Positions 39,876 to 43,770 of a stretch of DNA of 43,770 nucleotides are shown here, piece after piece. Positions within the stretch are counted from its first letter, which is position 1; the number at the start of each line of letters is the position of its first letter. The stretch covers positions 1 through 43,770 of the forward strand of contig CAMCUD010000036.1 of the NCBI GenBank assembly GCA_945878865.1. The letters run 5' to 3'. The translations under genes were made by a program, and so were the position numbers. Under the pieces are notes generated by a model. It was not told the origin of the DNA and ran no database searches. It saw only the letters and a list, made by a program, of their open reading frames with translations. The DNA comes from Bifidobacterium breve. Its GTDB lineage: Bacteria > Actinomycetota > Thermoleophilia > Solirubrobacterales > Solirubrobacteraceae.

Positions 39876-41501
39876 ATGACCGTCAGGATCAGCACCGGCC
39901 TCGCCCGCCGTGCCGTGCTCGGCGCAGCGCTCGCGCTGAGCCTGCCGCTTGCCGCGTGCGGCTCGGACTCATCCGGGGGCGGTGGCCCCGACCCGGCCAC
40001 CGCGGTCCCCGCAAAGGCCCCGATGTACCTCAACGTCACCGTCCGTCCCGAGGGTGACCTCAAGGACAACACGCTCGAGGTCGCGGGCAAGCTGCTGAAC
40101 ACCAAGGACCCGCAGGCGGAGTTCAAGAAGCTGCTCACTGACGCGGGCAGCGAGACCAACACCGCCAAGCTCAACTACGACGAGGACCTCAAGCCGTGGC
40201 TCGGCCAGGAGATCGGCCTGTTCTTCACCAAGCTGTCCGAGGGTGACGACAGCCAGGGCGCGCTCGTGCTGCAGACCACGGACACGGGCAAGGCCCAGGA
40301 CAGCCTCGACAAGCAGCTCAAGCAGCCGTCGAAGCCCGGCCAGCCGACCCCCACCGTCAAGGAGATCGACTACAACGGCGAGAAGGTCCAGGTCGCCAGC
40401 GACGATTCCGCCGCGGCGGTCGTCGACGACCTCGCCCTGATCGGCAGCGTGTCCGGGGTCAAGGCCGCGGTCGACGCGCTGAAGTCCGACGGCGGTTCGC
40501 TCGCGGATTCCTCCACGTACAAGAAGGCCGTGGGCGCGCTGGCCGACGAGGACGAGACCATCGGCTCGGTCTACCTCGACATCCAGGGCACGTTCGACCA
40601 GGTCGCCGCGTCGGGCGAGCTGGACAAGAGCGAGGCCGTCGCGGCCCGCCAGGCGCTGAGCGCCAGCGGCTTCGACAGCGTGGCGATGGGCCTGTCGGTC
40701 GAGGAGAACGCGCTGCGCGTGGACGTCGCCTCGCCGCTGAAAAAGGCGCAGCCCGACCTCGGGGACCCGTCGAAGACCGTGGCCTCGATGCCCGGTGACG
40801 CGTGGTTCGCCGCCGGCGTGGGCGACATCCAGAAGGTCGTCGAGAACCAGCTCAACCAGCTCTCAACGGTGACCGCCCTCGGCGGCGCCGACGTCAACAC
40901 GCTGATCGAGCAGCTCAACCGCCAGCTCGGCACCGACATCCGCGGAGACCTTCTCGCGTGGATGGGTGAAGGCGCCGTGTTCGTGCGCGGGACGAACCTC
41001 GCCGACATCGGCGGCGCGCTCGTCGTCCAGGTCAAGGACACGGCGAAGGCGAAGGCCTCGCTGCCGACGATCCAGCGACTCATCAAGACCTTCGCTGGGC
41101 AGGGCGTGAAGATCCGTCCCCTGTCCGCGTCGGGTGTGGACGCCGGCTTCACCGTGCAGACCGAGCAGATCCCGCTGCCGATCAACGTCGCGCTCGCAGG
41201 TGACAAGTTCATCGTCGCCGTGACCGACACGGCGCTCGCAGCGGCCATCAAGCCGACCGGCACCCTGGCTGACAACGCGGGCTTCAAGGACGCCGCGGAC
41301 GCGCTCGGCGACGGGATCCAGCCGGGCGTGTACCTCGGGTTCCGCCCCGTGCTCGACCTCGTGGAGGGCTTCGGCGCCGCCGAGGACCCCGACTACAAGC
41401 AGGTCAAGCCGACGCTCGATCAGCTCCAGGCCCTCGCCGCCGGAGCGAACAGCGAAGACGACATCTCGCGCCAGCGGATCGTCCTGACGCTCAACGACTA
41501 G
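39876..41501 (+). CDS. DUF3352-type lipoprotein
   Basis: 541 aa. The N-terminal signal ends in a lipobox LAAC (about Cys28), so the mature protein is a lipoprotein on the outer face of the membrane. The rest alternates beta-rich and helical blocks with two similar halves (for example MYLNVTVRPEGDLKDN and, later, GSVYLDIQGTFDQV and VYLGFRPVLDLVEG), as in DUF3352 proteins. Function unknown. The ATG has AGGAG about 12 nt upstream and matches the signal peptide. It is divergent from mraZ and followed by a strong hairpin. The family name is from memory of its layout, so the call is moderate. Confidence 0.7.
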   Translation: MTVRISTGLARRAVLGAALALSLPLAACGSDSSGGGGPDPATAVPAKAPMYLNVTVRPEGDLKDNTLEVAGKLLNTKDPQAEFKKLLTDAGSETNTAKLNYDEDLKPWLGQEIGLFFTKLSEGDDSQGALVLQTTDTGKAQDSLDKQLKQPSKPGQPTPTVKEIDYNGEKVQVASDDSAAAVVDDLALIGSVSGVKAAVDALKSDGGSLADSSTYKKAVGALADEDETIGSVYLDIQGTFDQVAASGELDKSEAVAARQALSASGFDSVAMGLSVEENALRVDVASPLKKAQPDLGDPSKTVASMPGDAWFAAGVGDIQKVVENQLNQLSTVTALGGADVNTLIEQLNRQLGTDIRGDLLAWMGEGAVFVRGTNLADIGGALVVQVKDTAKAKASLPTIQRLIKTFAGQGVKIRPLSASGVDAGFTVQTEQIPLPINVALAGDKFIVAVTDTALAAAIKPTGTLADNAGFKDAADALGDGIQPGVYLGFRPVLDLVEGFGAAEDPDYKQVKPTLDQLQALAAGANSEDDISRQRIVLTLND

Positions 41502-41510
41502 ATCGCGGCG

Positions 41511-41546
41511 CGCTCGTCCGGGGTCACACCAGCCCCCGGACGAGCG
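41511..41546. terminator. 13-bp perfect bidirectional terminator hairpin
   Basis: CGCTCGTCCGGGG pairs with CCCCGGACGAGCG across a 10-nt loop. The loop contains the tadC stop and the right arm is the last codons of tadC; the left arm starts 9 nt after the lipoprotein gene stop. It serves both convergent genes. No T-tract. Confidence 0.6.
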
Positions 41547-42354
41547 ACGCAGCGACCAGCAGCATCACCGCCGGCACGAGCACCAAGGCGATGACGAGCT
41601 GCATCTGGGGCGCGGCGCGAGCTCCGGCGTCCTGCGCCGCCCGGGCACGGTCGGCGCGCGCCTGCACCGCGAGGGCGGCGAGCGCCTCGTCCAACGGCGC
41701 GCCGTGGCGATCGGCACGCCCCAGCGCGGCGACCAGGGCTGCCACGGGCTCGATCGGGCAGCGCGCCGCGAGCTCCATCCACGCCCGCGCGCGCGGCACG
41801 CCGAGCTCGACCTGCCGCGCGGCCCGCCCGAGCTCGGCGGCCAGCATGCCTCGCCGGTGCGCCGCGACCTCGTGCAGTGCCCGGTCGGGCGACTGCCCGG
41901 CGCCCACCGCCACCCGCAGGAGATCCAGCACGTCGGCGACCTCCCGCTCGAGCACCCGGCGGCGCGCCGCGGCAAGGCGATGCAGCAGCAGGTCGGGGAG
42001 CCAGAAGCCGGCCGCCGGCGCGAGCACGAGCGCGGCGATTCCCAGGCGGCCGGGAAGCAGCTGGGCCCAGACGGCCACGAGCCCGAGGCTGACAAGGGCC
42101 GCGCCCGCCTTGACCGCCGCGAGGTCGGCCGGGCTCAGCCCGAGCGGGGACCCGGCGGCGGCGAGCTGTGCGCGCATGCCTCCCCGCGCGCCGGCGGCAC
42201 CCACCCGGCGGCCTACCCCGGCAACGGCCTCAACGAGCGGGCTGCGCCCGCCGCGCGCGCGGGGTCGCCTCCGGCGCGCCAGCGGGGCAGCCTGTGCCAC
42301 GGCCAACACGGCGCATGCCACCGCGGCGCCCGCCGTGAACACGGCGATGCTCAT
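41524..42354 (-). CDS. Tad-type secretion inner-membrane protein, TadC-like
   Basis: 276 aa type II secretion F-domain protein. An N-terminal membrane segment (AVFTAGAAVACAVLAVAQAA), two central hydrophobic stretches (VKAGAALVSLGLVAVWAQL and GIAALVLAPAAGFWLPDLLL), the cytoplasmic T2SSF helices RRRVLEREVADVLDLLRVAVGAGQSPDRALHEV and a C-terminal membrane segment LVIALVLVPAVMLLVAASLV. Order cpaF-tadB-tadC is that of Tad/Flp pilus loci. The ATG overlaps the tadB stop by 4 nt. Works with TadB as the inner-membrane platform. Confidence 0.85.
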   Translation of the reverse strand: MSIAVFTAGAAVACAVLAVAQAAPLARRRRPRARGGRSPLVEAVAGVGRRVGAAGARGGMRAQLAAAGSPLGLSPADLAAVKAGAALVSLGLVAVWAQLLPGRLGIAALVLAPAAGFWLPDLLLHRLAAARRRVLEREVADVLDLLRVAVGAGQSPDRALHEVAAHRRGMLAAELGRAARQVELGVPRARAWMELAARCPIEPVAALVAALGRADRHGAPLDEALAALAVQARADRARAAQDAGARAAPQMQLVIALVLVPAVMLLVAASLVRGLV

Positions 42355-43205
42355 GCCGGCACCACCGCGATCCGTCGCATGAGGACGAAGGCGAGAACCT
42401 CGAGCGCGAAGGCCGCGCCGACGAGCAGCGCCGGGATCGGCTCGCCGAGCAGGCCGAGGAGGTAGCCGGGGCTCGCGAGCTCGGCCAGCGCGAGCGCCGC
42501 CACCGGCAGCGCGGCCACGAGCCAAGCCGTGAAGCGCGCCTGGCCCGTCGCGGATCGCGCGTCAGCCCGCGCTCGCGCGCCGTCCTCCAGCGCCCCCGCG
42601 GTGGCACGGAGCAGCGCCGCGAGGTCCCCGCCGGCGTCGCGCTGCAGCAGGATGGCGGCGACGATCGTGTCGTACGCCGGATCGTCGGCGCGCTGTGCGA
42701 GATCGTGGAGGACGTCCTCCGTCCGCGCGCCCACCGCGAGCGCTCCCGCCGCGGCGCGCAGCTCGCGTCCCGCCGGGCCCGGCACGCCCGCGGCATACGC
42801 CGCCTCGGTGATCGCGCCGCGGATGGAATGCCCTGCGGCGAGCGCGTCAGCGATCCCGCGGGCGATTGCCGCGGCGCCGTCGACGAGCCGCGCGCGCCAG
42901 CGGGCCCGGCGCCAGCGCGCGGCGGTGATGCTCACCCACGGCGCCAGCGCAACGAGGATGAGCGCCGGAACGACTCCCGCCAGAAGCCAGCCGGCAGCGA
43001 GCAGGACGAGCGCCGCGAGCGCCGCGAGCCGGACGTGCTCGCGCTGTGTCGGCGTGCGCCCGGTGCGACCGGCCAGCACGATCGGGGTGACCGCGCGATG
43101 CAGCCGCGTCGACATCGCGCCGCGATCGAGCGCCTGCAGCCCCTCCCATGCGGCGCTGACGCCCGCGATTCCCGCCAGCCCGGCGAGGAGCACCGCGACG
43201 CTCAC
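42351..43205 (-). CDS. Tad-type secretion inner-membrane protein, TadB-like
   Basis: 284 aa T2SSF-domain membrane protein. N-terminal membrane segment ([16 protein letters not shown]), a central pair ([28 protein letters not shown]), the cytoplasmic helical domain with [27 protein letters not shown] and [20 protein letters not shown], and C-terminal hydrophobic segments ([36 protein letters not shown]). Overlaps both neighbours by 4 nt (ATGA), so cpaF-tadB-tadC are coupled. Forms the platform of a Flp-type pilus or Tad secretion machine with TadC. Confidence 0.87.
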   Translation of the reverse strand: MSVAVLLAGLAGIAGVSAAWEGLQALDRGAMSTRLHRAVTPIVLAGRTGRTPTQREHVRLAALAALVLLAAGWLLAGVVPALILVALAPWVSITAARWRRARWRARLVDGAAAIARGIADALAAGHSIRGAITEAAYAAGVPGPAGRELRAAAGALAVGARTEDVLHDLAQRADDPAYDTIVAAILLQRDAGGDLAALLRATAGALEDGARARADARSATGQARFTAWLVAALPVAALALAELASPGYLLGLLGEPIPALLVGAAFALEVLAFVLMRRIAVVPA

Positions 43206-43770
43206 GCCGCGGACTCCAGCCGCGCGGCCAGCGCGGCGCGCTGGGGCGCCCGCCAGACCGGCCGGCCGTCGCGCAGCCGGTACAGATCGCGCAGCGCTGG
43301 CCCGCCGCCCACGCGGACGACCTCCCCCACCGCCACGACCCGTCGCCCGCCTCCGGGCTGGCGCGCCTGGTGCACCACGAGGTCGACCGCCCCCGCCACC
43401 TGCTCGCGGACCGCCGCGTGCGGCAGCCCGAGATCCGCCATGAGCGCCAGGGTCTCGACGCGCCGCAGCGCCTCCTCCGGCGATCCGGCGTGCACCGTTC
43501 CGAGCGAGCCATCGTGCCCGCTCGACATCGCGCTGAGCATGTCGAGCGCCTCGGGACCCCGGACCTCCCCGACGATGATGCGATCGGGCCGCATCCGCAG
43601 CGCGTTGCGTACGAGGGTGCGAACCGTGACCTCCCCGCGGCCCTCGAGGCTCGCCGGGCGCGCCTCGAGCCGGACGACGTGCGGCTGCTGCAGCTTCAGC
43701 TCGGCGGCGTCCTCGATGGTCACGATCCGCTCCCCGGCCGGGATGAACGCGGAGAGCGCGTTGAGCGTCG
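43202..43770 (-). CDS. Tad pilus assembly ATPase CpaF/TadA (5' part outside the window)
   Basis: The last 188 codons of a secretion ATPase. The reading frame is open to the window edge, beginning just after the expected Walker A site ([20 protein letters not shown] is the Asp-box region). Then [19 protein letters not shown] (Walker B), [19 protein letters not shown] (His box) and [22 protein letters not shown] are visible, all typical of the CpaF/VirB11 family. It powers pilus assembly from the cytoplasm. An internal start codon at 43723 is not the true start. The Walker A motif cannot be checked. Confidence 0.9.
   Translation of the reverse strand, partial: TLNALSAFIPAGERIVTIEDAAELKLQQPHVVRLEARPASLEGRGEVTVRTLVRNALRMRPDRIIVGEVRGPEALDMLSAMSSGHDGSLGTVHAGSPEEALRRVETLALMADLGLPHAAVREQVAGAVDLVVHQARQPGGGRRVVAVGEVVRVGGGPALRDLYRLRDGRPVWRAPQRAALAARLESAA

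Overview
The window is chromosomal DNA of a very GC-rich, densely packed bacterium. A complete mraZ-to-ftsZ division and cell-wall cluster without ftsA, a MurE carrying the meso-diaminopimelate motif DNPRSEDP, TANNNT-type -10 boxes placed just before start codons, and a Tad pilus locus all point to an actinobacterium. My best guess is the class Thermoleophilia (Solirubrobacterales-like). That placement is inference; no rRNA lies in the window.

Layout. 1-2134: an RtcB-type RNA ligase bracketed by two identical 44-nt hairpin repeats, then a secreted protein of unknown function. 2321-8622: a surface-glycan or glycolipid-like set (GT4 glycosyltransferase, SAM methyltransferase, exported CocE-type hydrolase, two convergent PIG-L deacetylases, an exported esterase). 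8561-11129: an AraC regulator divergent from a Baeyer-Villiger-type flavin monooxygenase. 11136-16252: housekeeping genes aroH, rluB, rlmN, an SCP2 protein, scpB, scpA and trpS. 16461-21654: a membrane protein and the glycine cleavage operon gcvT-gcvH-gcvPA-gcvPB. 21771-39488: the dcw cluster, all on the minus strand, in transcription order mraZ, rsmH, ftsL-like, ftsI, murE, murF, mraY, murD, ftsW, murG, then yceI, an FMN reductase and tetR, then murC, murB, ftsQ, ftsZ. 39876-41501: a DUF3352-type lipoprotein divergent from mraZ. 41524-43770: tadC, tadB and the 3' part of a cpaF/tadA ATPase gene.

How it works together. The dcw genes make lipid II (MurB-G, MraY) and build the septum (FtsI, FtsW, FtsQ, FtsL-like, FtsZ). 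Most adjacent genes overlap or nearly touch, so they look translationally coupled. MraZ probably controls the cluster through phased TGGG repeats upstream of its own gene; a second array of the same repeats faces the divergent lipoprotein gene. The yceI/FMN reductase/tetR module interrupts the cluster and has its own promoter, with a CGGAC-N4-GTCCG operator inside the promoter spacer and a second copy downstream.

Most notable signals: (1) three copies of a 44-nt hairpin repeat whose stem changes keep pairing on one strand; (2) divergent TGGG arrays around a 16-bp palindrome between mraZ and the lipoprotein gene; (3) a perfect 17-bp hairpin in the mraZ leader; (4) mutually exclusive hairpins in the ftsZ leader; (5) many apparently leaderless or near-leaderless genes, two of whose -10 boxes reuse the TAG stop codon of the upstream gene; (6) strong hairpins that overlap stop codons.
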